Below, piece by piece: positions 27,910 to 37,183 of a stretch of 64,000 nucleotides of DNA (position 1 is the stretch's first letter; each line of letters opens with the position of its first letter). This stretch comes from Neobacillus cucumis. GTDB lineage: Bacteria > Bacillota > Bacilli > Bacillales > Cytobacillaceae. The notes beneath the pieces were generated by a model, which made no database searches, was not told the DNA's origin, and saw only the letters and a program-made list of their open reading frames with translations. The translations under genes and the position numbers were made by a program. Location: assembly GCF_002860255.1 (NCBI RefSeq), contig NZ_PGVE01000083.1:40036-104035 (forward strand), written 5' to 3'.

Positions 27910-28683
27910 TTGGAACATTTACTAGGACAAGAGTGGGAAATAACCCCAGCTGGAGGCAAAACAGGAGAAGCCTTTTATGCAGAATATCAAGACCAAAGGC
28001 TTTTTTTAAAGCGGAATTCCTCTCCATTCCTTGCAGTACTATCAGCAGAGGGGATTGTCCCAAAGCTTGTGTGGACAAGACGATTGGAAAATGGAGATGT
28101 TATAACAGCGCAGCAATGGCTTCCTGGACGGGAGTTAAATCCCTCTGAAATGAACCAAGAGAGTGTTGCCAGATTGCTAAAGAAAATACACTGTTCTGAA
28201 CCAATGCTTGGAATGTTGAGCCGGTTGGAGAATTCTCCGGTAAATCCAGAGCCAATTTTACAGTCGATCGTTAACGAGTTGGATGAAGAGGTAGTTTCGT
28301 TAGCTGAAACGCAAAAGGCGATCAGTTTTCTTAAAGAGGAAGCTTTAAATGTTTATTGTGATGAGAAAGTAGTTTGTCATGGTGATGTCAACCATAACAA
28401 CTGGCTGCTTTCAGAAGACAACCAGTTGTATTTGATTGATTGGGACGGAGCAATGATTGCTGACCCTGCCATTGATTTAGGACTGCTTCTTTACTGGTAC
28501 ATTCCAGAAGAAAATTGGGAAGATTGGTTAAATCTTTACGGGAAAGAGCTTACCAATCATTTAAAGCTGAGAATGAAATGGTACGTGACCATTCAAACCT
28601 TGTCTTCTATTCAATGGTATAAAAATAAAAATCGTTTTGAAGAAATGAATAAATGGATTGATTTTTTACGCAATATCCTCTAA
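27910..28683 (+). CDS. ytmP: YtmP, aminoglycoside phosphotransferase-like kinase
   Basis: A 257-aa APH/choline-kinase-fold protein. The catalytic loop is VVCHGDVNHNNWLL (about residues 156-169) and the Mg-binding motif LIDWDGAMIADPAIDLG follows. TTG start with AAGGTGAG upstream. The natural substrate is unknown; it is not evidence for antibiotic resistance. It is convergent with ytzH, the two stop codons being adjacent. Confidence 0.85.
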   Translation: MEHLLGQEWEITPAGGKTGEAFYAEYQDQRLFLKRNSSPFLAVLSAEGIVPKLVWTRRLENGDVITAQQWLPGRELNPSEMNQESVARLLKKIHCSEPMLGMLSRLENSPVNPEPILQSIVNELDEEVVSLAETQKAISFLKEEALNVYCDEKVVCHGDVNHNNWLLSEDNQLYLIDWDGAMIADPAIDLGLLLYWYIPEENWEDWLNLYGKELTNHLKLRMKWYVTIQTLSSIQWYKNKNRFEEMNKWIDFLRNIL

Positions 28684-28962
28684 TTACGAAAATTGGTCAA
28701 TATCATTAACCCATTGCGATAAGTTTTCTTGATTAGATAAGATATGTTGATCTAAATCAGAGGATTGAGTTCCATTTTGACTGTATTGATATACTTCCTG
28801 CAGGATATTTTTTACATTCCCGTCAATTTGGGTGTTTACCATAAGGGATTTTACTAAGCGTTCTAATTGTTCACATTCCGATACGGACCCACAGCAATCA
28901 GTTTGGTGATTGTTTAAAATATCTTTTAGCAGTGTTACTTGGTCACCATGACTTAATGGCAT
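28684..28962 (-). CDS. ytzH: YtzH-like protein
   Basis: A 92-aa soluble helical protein starting MPLSHGDQVTLLKDILNNHQ, matching the YtzH family in size and place (between ytmP and trmB, opposite strand). ATG 28962 is chosen over 28980 because AAGGATGTG lies upstream at normal spacing. Three Cys are present (CCGSVSECEQ). Function unknown. Confidence 0.82.
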   Translation of the reverse strand: MPLSHGDQVTLLKDILNNHQTDCCGSVSECEQLERLVKSLMVNTQIDGNVKNILQEVYQYSQNGTQSSDLDQHILSNQENLSQWVNDIDQFS

Positions 28963-29124
28963 ATAAGCACATCCTTTCAAAGTGGAAGTAGAAAAAGGAA
29001 TTCACAGTTAGGTTGTGGATTCTTTTTCTCTTTATACGCGAACCTTTTTTCCATTTAGTTTCGACTTGCAAGAAGAAGACCTGCATGGTATCTTTGGAAA
29101 GATAACTTTTTTAGGAGTGTCAAA

Positions 29125-29766
29125 ATGAGACTTAGACATAAACCTTGGGCAAAGGAAAAACTAGAGCAGCATCCGCAGTATGTCGTTGCCGAACCGGAAA
29201 ACTTAAAAGGTAAATGGCATGAGGCTTTCGAAAAAGACCAGCCGCTTCATATTGAAGTGGGAACAGGAAAAGGTCAATTTGTAACAGGAATGGCGAAGGC
29301 CAATCCTGACATTAATTATATCGGAATCGAGCTATACGACAGCGTAATTGTCGCGGCATTGGATCGGCTGATTGAAGCGGACTTACCAAATCTTAAGCTT
29401 TTAAATGTAAATGCAGCGGAATTAGATAAATACTTTACAAAAAATGATGTGGATCGGATTTATTTAAATTTCTCGGATCCATGGCCAAAGACCCGTCATG
29501 AAAAAAGAAGATTAACCTATAAGGATTTCTTAAAGCTTTATGAAAATATATTGGTTGATGGCGGTGAGATTCATTTTAAAACCGATAATCAAGGATTATT
29601 TGAATACTCTCTAATGAGTTTTTCTGCTTATGGCTTATTATTGAAATATGTGAGTCTTGATTTCCATAAGAGTGGATATGAAGGCAACATCATGACAGAA
29701 TATGAGCAGAAATTTTCTGAACGGGGACAAAGGATTTACCGGTGTGAAGTAAAATATCAAAACTAA
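29125..29766 (+). CDS. trmB: tRNA (guanine-N7-)-methyltransferase TrmB
   Basis: A 213-aa SAM-dependent enzyme that makes m7G46 in tRNA. The SAM loop is IEVGTGKGQFV (about residues 40-50), the catalytic/RNA motif is NFSDPWPKTRHEKRRL (about 115-130), and FKTDNQGLFEYS is near 155. ATG after TTAGGAG. A terminator follows. Confidence 0.95.
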   Translation: MRLRHKPWAKEKLEQHPQYVVAEPENLKGKWHEAFEKDQPLHIEVGTGKGQFVTGMAKANPDINYIGIELYDSVIVAALDRLIEADLPNLKLLNVNAAELDKYFTKNDVDRIYLNFSDPWPKTRHEKRRLTYKDFLKLYENILVDGGEIHFKTDNQGLFEYSLMSFSAYGLLLKYVSLDFHKSGYEGNIMTEYEQKFSERGQRIYRCEVKYQN

Positions 29767-29776
29767 CTTATTTTTT

Positions 29777-29808
29777 GACAGTTTCCTTTATGGATGCTGT
29801 CTTTTTTA
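29777..29808 (+). terminator. Terminator after trmB
   Basis: GACAGTTTCC with GGATGCTGTC, then TTTTTT. Confidence 0.75.
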
Positions 29809-29859
29809 TTTCATCCAAAATCCAGATAATGCTAATATAGAGAGAAAGGGGGAGATGGA

Positions 29860-30702
29860 ATGGAAACGTTGAAAATTGGAAGTGTTTCTCTAACTTGGTT
29901 AACTGGCGGAGTTACCAATATGGATGGTGGTGCCATGTTTGGGGTTGTTCCCAAAGGGCTATGGTCAAAAAAATATCCAGCAAATGAGAAGAATCAAATT
30001 GAACTCCCAACCGATCCGATTTTTATTCAAATGAATGGGAAAAATATTTTAGTGGAATCTGGTTTAGGAATGGGGAAATTAACGGAGAAACAATTAAGAA
30101 ATTATGGGGTTACAAAAGAATCCGAGCTAGAGGCCTCATTTGAACTATTAGGGTTAACTCCTGAAGATATTGATTATGTTTTAATGACCCATCTGCATTT
30201 TGACCATGCCTGTGGACTGACCAAGTATGTGGATGGAACGTATATTTCGTCCTTTCCTAATGCCAAAATCATCACTTCTCAAGTGGAGTGGGACGAAATG
30301 CGAAGACCCAATATCCGCTCAAAAAATACATATTGGAAAGAGAACTGGGAAGCCATTGAAACTCAAGTAGTTCCTTTTGAAGAAAAATGGGAATTAGAAG
30401 CCATTACGATGGTTCATACGGGCAGTCATAGTGATGGGCATTCGATTCTTCTTATCGAAGACGAGGGGGAAATAGCCATTCATATGGCAGACCTGATGGC
30501 CACACACGTTCATCAAAATGTATTATGGGTTATGGCTTATGACGACTATCCAATGACTTCTATTGCCGCTAAGCAAAAGTGGCTTAGCCTAGGTCTTGCA
30601 AAAAATGCTTGGTTTACTTTCTATCATGATGCTTTTTACAGAGCTGTAAAATGGGATGCTGACGGTAAGCAGATGGTTGACAGTATAAAAAGGAAACAAT
30701 AA
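29860..30702 (+). CDS. ytnP: YtnP-type metallo-beta-lactamase-fold lactonase
   Basis: A 280-aa MBL-fold hydrolase. The metal motif THLHFDHACG (HxHxDH, about residues 109-118) is intact, with later ligands in HTGSHSDGHS and HMADLMATH. B. subtilis YtnP is a lactonase reported to quench quorum-type signals; activity here is inferred by family. Start ATG after GGGGGAGATGG. Convergent with ytzB across a bidirectional terminator. Confidence 0.87.
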   Translation: METLKIGSVSLTWLTGGVTNMDGGAMFGVVPKGLWSKKYPANEKNQIELPTDPIFIQMNGKNILVESGLGMGKLTEKQLRNYGVTKESELEASFELLGLTPEDIDYVLMTHLHFDHACGLTKYVDGTYISSFPNAKIITSQVEWDEMRRPNIRSKNTYWKENWEAIETQVVPFEEKWELEAITMVHTGSHSDGHSILLIEDEGEIAIHMADLMATHVHQNVLWVMAYDDYPMTSIAAKQKWLSLGLAKNAWFTFYHDAFYRAVKWDADGKQMVDSIKRKQ

Positions 30703-30708
30703 AGATAA

Positions 30709-30746
30709 AAAAGCCGTATCCCTTATGTGGATGCGGCAAATTTTTT
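30709..30746. terminator. Bidirectional terminator between ytnP and ytzB
   Basis: GCCGTATCC and GGATGCGGC flank a 6-nt loop; A-tract left, T-run right. Confidence 0.8.
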
Positions 30747-30749
30747 ACT

Positions 30750-31079
30750 TTATAAACTAGGTTCATTTGAAAAAGGGGTTACTTCTAACAATGCCCCTGT
30801 CTTTGCATCTGCAATAAATTCAAATTGTTCGTTCAACCCTTGGTGATTTTGCGAGATTCCGCCTTTATATACATTATAGGTAATTAGGTTTTTTTCATAA
30901 GGCTCTGACGTCATATGGATCCATGAGCCGCTAATGGGGCCATTTTGTTTAAATTGTTTTTTTACCGCCCCTAAAACCTTTTCCGGTGTTACATTCGTGT
31001 TTTGGCAAAGGATTTCCTTCGTCATATATCCGCTAATCATACCAACCGCCGCACCTAAGAAAAAAGTCTTCCAATTCAT
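30750..31079 (-). CDS. ytzB: YtzB, membrane-anchored PepSY-domain protein
   Basis: A 109-aa protein with an N-terminal hydrophobic segment (about residues 5-20, FFLGAAVGMISGYMT) and a PepSY-like domain (VYKGGISQNHQGLNEQFEFIADAKTGALLEV). PepSY domains often inhibit peptidases. ATG after GGAGGTGG. The orthologue in B. subtilis occupies the same position. Confidence 0.8.
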   Translation of the reverse strand: MNWKTFFLGAAVGMISGYMTKEILCQNTNVTPEKVLGAVKKQFKQNGPISGSWIHMTSEPYEKNLITYNVYKGGISQNHQGLNEQFEFIADAKTGALLEVTPFSNEPSL

Positions 31080-31291
31080 TTGTCCACCTCCAAATGAGAA
31101 AAGATTCTACTCTCAGTATACCGTATTTAATGTTAAGTGGATAATAATACTGTATGAAAATGAATTGTTGGTAACAAATGAGAGGATTCTGTAAAATATA
31201 CATGAAGAGCCAATCTCCGCATATAACTCAGAGTGGTAGGACTAAGAAAGCAGTGTCCTAACTAAATACATAAAAGGAGTCTAAACTAAAC

Positions 31292-32365
31292 ATGAATGAA
31301 CAAACATTAAAGCTTTTTCAAACATTAACAGAGCTGCCAGGGGCACCTGGGAATGAGCACTTAGTAAGAAATTTTATGAGAGAACAGCTGTCGTTATACT
31401 CAGATGAAATTGTTCAAGATAACTTGGGAAGTATCTTTGGTGTAAAGAAAGGAAAACAACAAGGACCAAGAGTAATGGTTGCAGGACATATGGATGAAGT
31501 GGGATTCATGGTAACGGCCATTACGGAAAATGGAATGATCCGCTTTCAGCCGCTTGGCGGCTGGTGGAGTCAAGTACTCCTAGCCCAGCGTGTCCAAGTC
31601 ATGACAAAGAATGGTCCAGTTATTGGTGTTGTTGGTTCTATTCCACCGCATTTATTAGATGAATCAAAGAAAAATAAACCTATGGAAATAAAGAATATGT
31701 TGATTGATATTGGTGCTGATAATCGAGAAGATGCTGAACGAATCGGTATTAAACCGGGGCAGGCAATCCTTCCAATTTGCCCATTTACTCCGATGGCTAA
31801 TGAAAAGAAAATTTTAGCAAAAGCATGGGATAATCGATACGGCTGTGGACTTGCAATTGAACTGCTCCAAGAGCTTACAGATGCTACATTGCCTAATACT
31901 CTTTATTCCGGGGCAACCGTTCAAGAGGAAGTGGGTTTACGAGGGGCTCAAACCGCTTCCAATATGATTAAGCCGGATATCTTTTTTGCCCTTGACGCCA
32001 GTCCGGCAAATGATATGACAGGGGATAAAACAGAATTTGGTCAGCTAGGAAAGGGTACGTTGCTCCGCATCCTTGACCGTTCCATGGTTACTCATCGAGG
32101 CATGCGCGAATTTGTGCTTGATACGGCTGAAACACACCAAATTCCCTATCAATATTTTGTCTCACAGGGTGGGACAGATGCTGGACGGGTCCATTTAACC
32201 AATGAAGGTGTACCGAGTGCAGTGGTTGGGATATGTTCCCGTTATATTCATACACATGCTTCAATCATCCATATTGATGATTATGCAGCTGCCAAAGAAT
32301 TATTGGTAAAACTCGTTAAAGCATGCGACCAGACAACGGTAGATACCATTAAATCAAACAGCTAA
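31292..32365 (+). CDS. ytoP: M42-family glutamyl/deblocking aminopeptidase YtoP
   Basis: A 357-aa dinuclear-zinc aminopeptidase. Ligands and catalytic residues are seen in VAGHMDEVGFMV (about residues 65-76), AWDNRYGCG (about 178-186), QEEVGLRGAQ (about 211-220, catalytic Glu) and FALDASP. Cytosolic; trims peptides. Start ATG after AAAAGGAG. A weak inverted repeat TAGGAC/GTCCTA (31237-31260) lies in the leader. Followed by its own terminator and a DUF84 gene. Confidence 0.9.
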   Translation: MNEQTLKLFQTLTELPGAPGNEHLVRNFMREQLSLYSDEIVQDNLGSIFGVKKGKQQGPRVMVAGHMDEVGFMVTAITENGMIRFQPLGGWWSQVLLAQRVQVMTKNGPVIGVVGSIPPHLLDESKKNKPMEIKNMLIDIGADNREDAERIGIKPGQAILPICPFTPMANEKKILAKAWDNRYGCGLAIELLQELTDATLPNTLYSGATVQEEVGLRGAQTASNMIKPDIFFALDASPANDMTGDKTEFGQLGKGTLLRILDRSMVTHRGMREFVLDTAETHQIPYQYFVSQGGTDAGRVHLTNEGVPSAVVGICSRYIHTHASIIHIDDYAAAKELLVKLVKACDQTTVDTIKSNS

Positions 32366-32372
32366 CCTTTAA

Positions 32373-32397
32373 GAGGCATGTTATCATGCCTCCTTTT
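32373..32397 (+). terminator. Terminator after ytoP
   Basis: GAGGCATG-ttat-CATGCCTC followed by CTTTT. Confidence 0.75.
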
Positions 32398-32421
32398 CAT
32401 TTAAAAAAGGGAGAATCCAAA

Positions 32422-32946
32422 ATGAGAATAATAATCGGATCAAAGAATCCAGCAAAAATTACAGCCGTTCAAAATAGCTTCTCAAAAATGGACTGTGAAT
32501 TCATGTCATTAGATATTCCATCAGGTGTAAAAGAGCAGCCTTTTTCTGATGAAGAAACCATTCAAGGTGCTATTAATCGTGCTAAAGGTGCACTTGCACA
32601 AGGAAATGGTGAGATTGGTATTGGTCTAGAAGGCGGTGTGCAGGAGACTAGCCATGGATTATTATTGTGTAACTGGGGGGCGCTCGCTGCGAATGGTATG
32701 GAACCGTTAATTGCCGGTGGAGCAAGATTTCTTTTACCGGAAGAAGTGGCTGCTAGACTTAGAGCAGGCGAGGAATTAGGACCAGTTATGGATGATTATG
32801 CTAAAAAGAAAAATGTTAGGAAACAAGAAGGGGCAGTTGGCATTTTTACAAATGGCCTAGTCAATCGAGTGGACATGTTTACACATTTGACAACTCTTTT
32901 AGTTGGGCAATTTTCCTATTATTCAAACATAAAAAGCAACTTCTAG
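32422..32946 (+). CDS. Non-canonical purine NTP phosphatase, DUF84/YjjX family
   Basis: A 174-aa protein that begins IIIGSKNPAKITAVQNSF and has IGIGLEGGVQET, the conserved core of the inosine/xanthosine triphosphatase YjjX-like family. Such enzymes clean the nucleotide pool of ITP and XTP. ATG 32422 is used because AAAGGGAG precedes it and the upstream 12 in-frame codons lie in the ytoP terminator. Function by family only. Confidence 0.82.
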   Translation: MRIIIGSKNPAKITAVQNSFSKMDCEFMSLDIPSGVKEQPFSDEETIQGAINRAKGALAQGNGEIGIGLEGGVQETSHGLLLCNWGALAANGMEPLIAGGARFLLPEEVAARLRAGEELGPVMDDYAKKKNVRKQEGAVGIFTNGLVNRVDMFTHLTTLLVGQFSYYSNIKSNF

Positions 32947-33088
32947 CTTTTAGTTTAAGATGGACAATTAAATGCGTTCTGCAATTGTGCATAACATTGG
33001 ACGGTGTAAAGAGAATATTGTTATGATTTGTATGGAAACTTAACAAAGGGAGCAAGTTTCGAATTAAAATTAGACGGGGGCGTTCAAT

Positions 33089-33403
33089 TTGAAAAATTTA
33101 GAATCACTCGAGCAATTTGAGCAGCTGCGGGATCAGGATAAAACCATTTTTATGTTTTCTGCAGAATGGTGTGGAGATTGCCGTTTTATAGAGCCAGCAT
33201 TACCGGAGATTGAAGAGAAGTTTAAAGAATATACATTTATTCATGTTGACCGCGATCAATTTATTGATTTATGTCAGCGAGTAGACGTATATGGAATACC
33301 AAGCTTTATTGCCTACGAGAACGGAAAAGAGCTTGGCCGCTTTGTAAGTAAAGACCGGAAAACACAAGAAGAAATTGAAGCATTTATTTCTGAATTGAAA
33401 TAA
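33089..33403 (+). CDS. ytpP: Thioredoxin-like protein YtpP
   Basis: A 104-aa thioredoxin fold with active site SAEWCGDCRF (CxxC, about residues 24-33) and the cis-Pro loop YGIPSF. TTG start with GGGGGCG upstream. Thiol-disulfide exchange is expected. It forms a cluster with ytpQ, but a terminator separates the two. Confidence 0.87.
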   Translation: MKNLESLEQFEQLRDQDKTIFMFSAEWCGDCRFIEPALPEIEEKFKEYTFIHVDRDQFIDLCQRVDVYGIPSFIAYENGKELGRFVSKDRKTQEEIEAFISELK

Positions 33404-33411
33404 TAGAGCTC

Positions 33412-33449
33412 AAAAACCCCTGTCTCACTTTAAGAGAAGGGGTTTTTTT
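33412..33449 (+). terminator. Terminator after ytpP
   Basis: AAAACCCC ... GGGGTTTTTTT with inner TCTC/GAGA pairing. Confidence 0.85.
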
Positions 33450-33488
33450 AGTAAAATAGAATAATCTTCTTATCAGGAGGAGTATCAC

Positions 33489-34283
33489 ATGAAAATGGAC
33501 AGTAGACTCATGCGCCAGAAACTAGAGTCACGTTTGGCGGAAGACGATAGACTAATTTCTTATGACAGGGAAAAGGATCAGCTTCGAGTGGAAAGTAAAT
33601 CGACCGGTAAAGGAATCACGATCGGATTACCAGGAATAATCGCCAAATGGCATGTTGAAAAAGAAAAGGCAATCGATGAAATTATTTATTATGTTCAAGA
33701 AGGTCTGCGTGCCATGGATGATGCTGCTGATTTAAAAGAACAGGTAAAAAAGATTTTTCCTGTTATACGGTCAGCATCATTTCCAGCTGAAGCAGAAGAA
33801 GGGGTCCCATTCCTAGCAGAAGAACATACTGCAGAGACAAAAATTTATTATGCAATTGATATGGGAAAATCCTATCGATTGATTGATGCGCGGATGATGG
33901 AAAAAGAAGGTTGGAGCGCTAACAGTATAAAAGAAATGGCCTTATTTAATGTAAGGTCCCTATCCACTCCAGTAAAGGAAGATCAAGTCGCCGGGAATAT
34001 CTTTTATTTCCTTAACACCAATGATGGCTATGATGCCAGCAGAATCTTAAATAAGGGATTTCTTCATGAGATGGAGAAGCGAATCACAGGAACAATGGTA
34101 CTAGCTGTTCCTCATCAGGATGTGTTAATTATTGCTGATATACGAAATGATAGGGGCTATGATGTTATTGCCCAAATGGCCATGAGCTTTTTTGCGAATG
34201 GAAGAGTACCGATTACTGCCTTGTCGTTTTTATATGAGGACGGTGAATTGGAGCCAATTTTTATTTTAGGTAAAAATAAATGA
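33489..34283 (+). CDS. ytpQ: YtpQ, DUF1444 family protein
   Basis: A 264-aa soluble protein of the YtpQ/DUF1444 family, with the usual opening MDSRLMRQKLESRLA. No catalytic motif is evident. ATG after TCAGGAGGAG. The family function is unknown to me. A weak stem (GATCAC/GTGGTC, 34292-34311, T-run after) may end the transcript. Confidence 0.8.
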   Translation: MKMDSRLMRQKLESRLAEDDRLISYDREKDQLRVESKSTGKGITIGLPGIIAKWHVEKEKAIDEIIYYVQEGLRAMDDAADLKEQVKKIFPVIRSASFPAEAEEGVPFLAEEHTAETKIYYAIDMGKSYRLIDARMMEKEGWSANSIKEMALFNVRSLSTPVKEDQVAGNIFYFLNTNDGYDASRILNKGFLHEMEKRITGTMVLAVPHQDVLIIADIRNDRGYDVIAQMAMSFFANGRVPITALSFLYEDGELEPIFILGKNK

Positions 34284-34439
34284 ATCATGAAAGGGATCAC
34301 ATCAAGTGGTCTTTTTTCATGGTAACCTTCCTAATGTATCCAATTTGAACATAATTCGACTCATTCTTGAGAATTGTGTCGATAAAATAAGAAAAACTGA
34401 TAAAATAGAATGATAGATGAACAAGAAAGAGTGATAGTT

Positions 34440-36995
34440 TTGAGCTGGATCCAAAACTTTTTCCAAAAGTTAAGGAAAGAAGAGGAAGAAAAAATTACTG
34501 ATTATATCCTTCATAAGGAATCAGGGGAACAGGTTTCTACTAATCAATATGATAGCATAAAGGATTTGGATGCCAGAATAGCCTATCAATATCCAAAGGG
34601 CGGCCATATCACACCAAAGTCTGAAAGGTTAAATCAAGCCCCAAGGCCAAAAAAGCTAAATCAAGCACCAATAGCTGAAAAGTTAAATCAAAGGCAGGGA
34701 AAAAAGCGTTCGAAGCGGTTAGAGGATCTCCCTAACAAAAGTAGCTTAGTGGAAAATCCAAAAATTACAACGGAATTGCCAACGATACATACAAACACAA
34801 AAGAACAAAAATCCCGCCCGCGCGGTCCATTTCAACCGACAGAGATACCTTCGCCTGTTTTTGGGTTTAATCGTCCCCAAAAGATAACAGCTGTTGTTGA
34901 GCATGAATTAAGCAGGTTTTTAGATGATGAACTTGATGTCTTGTTGGAAAAAGGTTATGAGACAAAGCACCATCTGGCAGATGACACAATTAATAACGAA
35001 CAGGTTGAAATTACACACCATAGGGATCACAACAGGATTATTCAAACAACAGTGGTTGTAGAAGGCACGATTCCCCCAGTACAAGGCGATACTAATTCTG
35101 TTCAAGCGATTGAACCTATTTTTGAAATAAGCTATCCAGCGGTGGCTGATGAGGGCTCAGAGAAGAAGAATTTGGCTGAAGCAGATGAAATTTCCTTTGT
35201 GGATAATGTTGTAACAGAAGGTGATATGTATCCACTTGAGAGAGTCGATAATCAAGTAGTCGTACGCGAAATCTCTTCTGAAGAACATCAGCAAGTATCA
35301 ATGAATACACTTCCTTTTGGGATAGAGGATAGCCATGCTGGGCAGACAGAAGAGATTGTAGAGGAACGTTCGAAAGTAGAAACTTCTTCACCAACACGGT
35401 CCCGATTGCCTTTTAATGTTATGATGCTCAAGCAGGATAAACAGAAATGGGAAGAAAGAAAGCGGAAAAGGGAGTACGAACAAGAGCTGCTGGGACAAAA
35501 AGCGAAAACTGAAGAGAAAGAAGTCCCGGTTAAAGAAAGGCCATCCATGATTGAGCAAGTTCAAAATGAGGAACAGCACGATGGTTTATATGTTCTTCCA
35601 AAGACCAATTTGTTAAGCCCCCCTGTCACTGAAGTGCTTGATTCAGCTTGGATTGAAGGGCAAAAGGAGCTATTAAACCAAACACTAAAGAATTTTAATG
35701 TAGGGGCAAGTGTAGTCAATGTGACCCAGGGTCCGTCAGTTACCCGCTTTGAAGTACAGCCGGAACCGGGTGTGAAAGTAAATAAAATAACTAATTTAAG
35801 TGATGATATTAAATTAAGCCTTGCGGCACGGGATATCCGAATTGAGGCTCCAATCCCCGGAAAACATACGATTGGAATTGAAGTGCCAAACCAAAAATCA
35901 AGACCGGTTTTAATAAATGAAATTATCGGAAGTAAGGTTTTTAAAGAGTCCGCCTCACCGTTAACAGCTGTACTAGGACTTGATATTGCAGGGAAACCAA
36001 TTGTTACGGATTTAAAAAAAATGCCGCATGGCCTTATTGCCGGAGCAACTGGATCAGGAAAGAGTGTATGTATTAACTCGATTTTGATTAGTCTGTTATA
36101 TAAGGCTCGTCCGGAGGAGTTAAAACTCTTGCTTATTGACCCTAAGATGGTAGAGCTTGCACCTTATAATTCGATTCCACACCTAGTCAGCCCTGTTATA
36201 ACCGATGTAAAGGCTGCAACAGCGGCATTGAAGTGGGCAGTTGATGAAATGGAGCGTCGCTATGAACTTTTTGCCCATACAGGAGTTCGTGATATTAACC
36301 GTTTCAACGAATTAGCTGTTCACCATAAACGATACTCTGATAAATTGCCATTCATTGTAATCATTATAGATGAGCTGGCCGATTTAATGATGATGTCGCC
36401 TGCTGATGTGGAGGAAGCTATATGCCGGATTGCTCAAAAAGCTAGGGCTTGCGGCATACACTTGATTGTGGCAACGCAAAGACCATCTGTCGATGTTATT
36501 ACAGGATTAATTAAGGCGAATATTCCAACACGGATTGCCTTTTCTGTTTCTTCTCAAGTGGATTCACGGACAATTATAGATATAAGTGGGGCAGAGAGAC
36601 TCCTTGGCCGTGGTGATATGCTATTTTTAGAGAATGGTGCATCTAAACCTGTCCGACTGCAAGGAACCTTTGTCTCGGATGACGAAATTGATCTTGTCGT
36701 TGCACATGTGAGAGAGCAGCAAGAGCCTGACTACTTATTTGAGCAGGAAGAACTGCTAAAAAAGGCACAAATTACCGAAGACGAGGATGAATTGTTTTAC
36801 GATGCCTGTGAATTTATCGTAAACAATGGCGGTGCTTCTACATCAAGCTTACAGAGGCGCTTTAAAATTGGATATAATCGAGCAGCAAGATTAATGGATA
36901 TGCTTGAACAAAACGGGTATATCACCGGGGCAAATGGAAGTAAAGCACGTGAAGTTTTAATCACAGAGGCTGATTTACAAGCAATGCAAGACTAA
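34440..36995 (+). CDS. sftA: DNA translocase SftA (FtsK/SpoIIIE family, soluble)
   Basis: An 851-aa ATPase that clears chromosome DNA from the closing septum. A short N-terminal segment (SWIQNFFQKLRKEEEEK) lacks TM helices, as in SftA. A long, charged, low-complexity linker (about 30-380) holds a triple KLNQ/RLNQ motif (about residues 60-85). The motor domain has Walker A GATGSGKS (near 540), Walker B IVIIIDELADLMM (near 641), and a C-terminal winged-helix gamma domain (SSLQRRFKIGYNRAARLMDML). TTG 34440 is preferred since orthologues start MSW; ATG 34410 lacks a ribosome site. Confidence 0.92.
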   Translation: MSWIQNFFQKLRKEEEEKITDYILHKESGEQVSTNQYDSIKDLDARIAYQYPKGGHITPKSERLNQAPRPKKLNQAPIAEKLNQRQGKKRSKRLEDLPNKSSLVENPKITTELPTIHTNTKEQKSRPRGPFQPTEIPSPVFGFNRPQKITAVVEHELSRFLDDELDVLLEKGYETKHHLADDTINNEQVEITHHRDHNRIIQTTVVVEGTIPPVQGDTNSVQAIEPIFEISYPAVADEGSEKKNLAEADEISFVDNVVTEGDMYPLERVDNQVVVREISSEEHQQVSMNTLPFGIEDSHAGQTEEIVEERSKVETSSPTRSRLPFNVMMLKQDKQKWEERKRKREYEQELLGQKAKTEEKEVPVKERPSMIEQVQNEEQHDGLYVLPKTNLLSPPVTEVLDSAWIEGQKELLNQTLKNFNVGASVVNVTQGPSVTRFEVQPEPGVKVNKITNLSDDIKLSLAARDIRIEAPIPGKHTIGIEVPNQKSRPVLINEIIGSKVFKESASPLTAVLGLDIAGKPIVTDLKKMPHGLIAGATGSGKSVCINSILISLLYKARPEELKLLLIDPKMVELAPYNSIPHLVSPVITDVKAATAALKWAVDEMERRYELFAHTGVRDINRFNELAVHHKRYSDKLPFIVIIIDELADLMMMSPADVEEAICRIAQKARACGIHLIVATQRPSVDVITGLIKANIPTRIAFSVSSQVDSRTIIDISGAERLLGRGDMLFLENGASKPVRLQGTFVSDDEIDLVVAHVREQQEPDYLFEQEELLKKAQITEDEDELFYDACEFIVNNGGASTSSLQRRFKIGYNRAARLMDMLEQNGYITGANGSKAREVLITEADLQAMQD

Positions 36996-37183
36996 TAATT
37001 TTTAAAAATGGTTAGATACCAAAAATAGTAAGTTACAACAAATAGTTTTTATTCCTGAACAGTGCTATAATATTAAAATGATTTCTTATAATAATAAAAC
37101 AACGTGTGCTTACATACTGATTAGCAAATGCAGACAGATTTCATATACTGTTTAACAGTATTACGTTGGTTGGAGGTTCTTCT

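Noticed and set aside
28021..28700. Aminoglycoside resistance gene
   Set aside because: The kinase fold matches YtmP at its usual locus; the family does not confer resistance.
31200..31291. Riboswitch before ytoP
   Set aside because: Only a 6-bp inverted repeat is visible; no known riboswitch motif.
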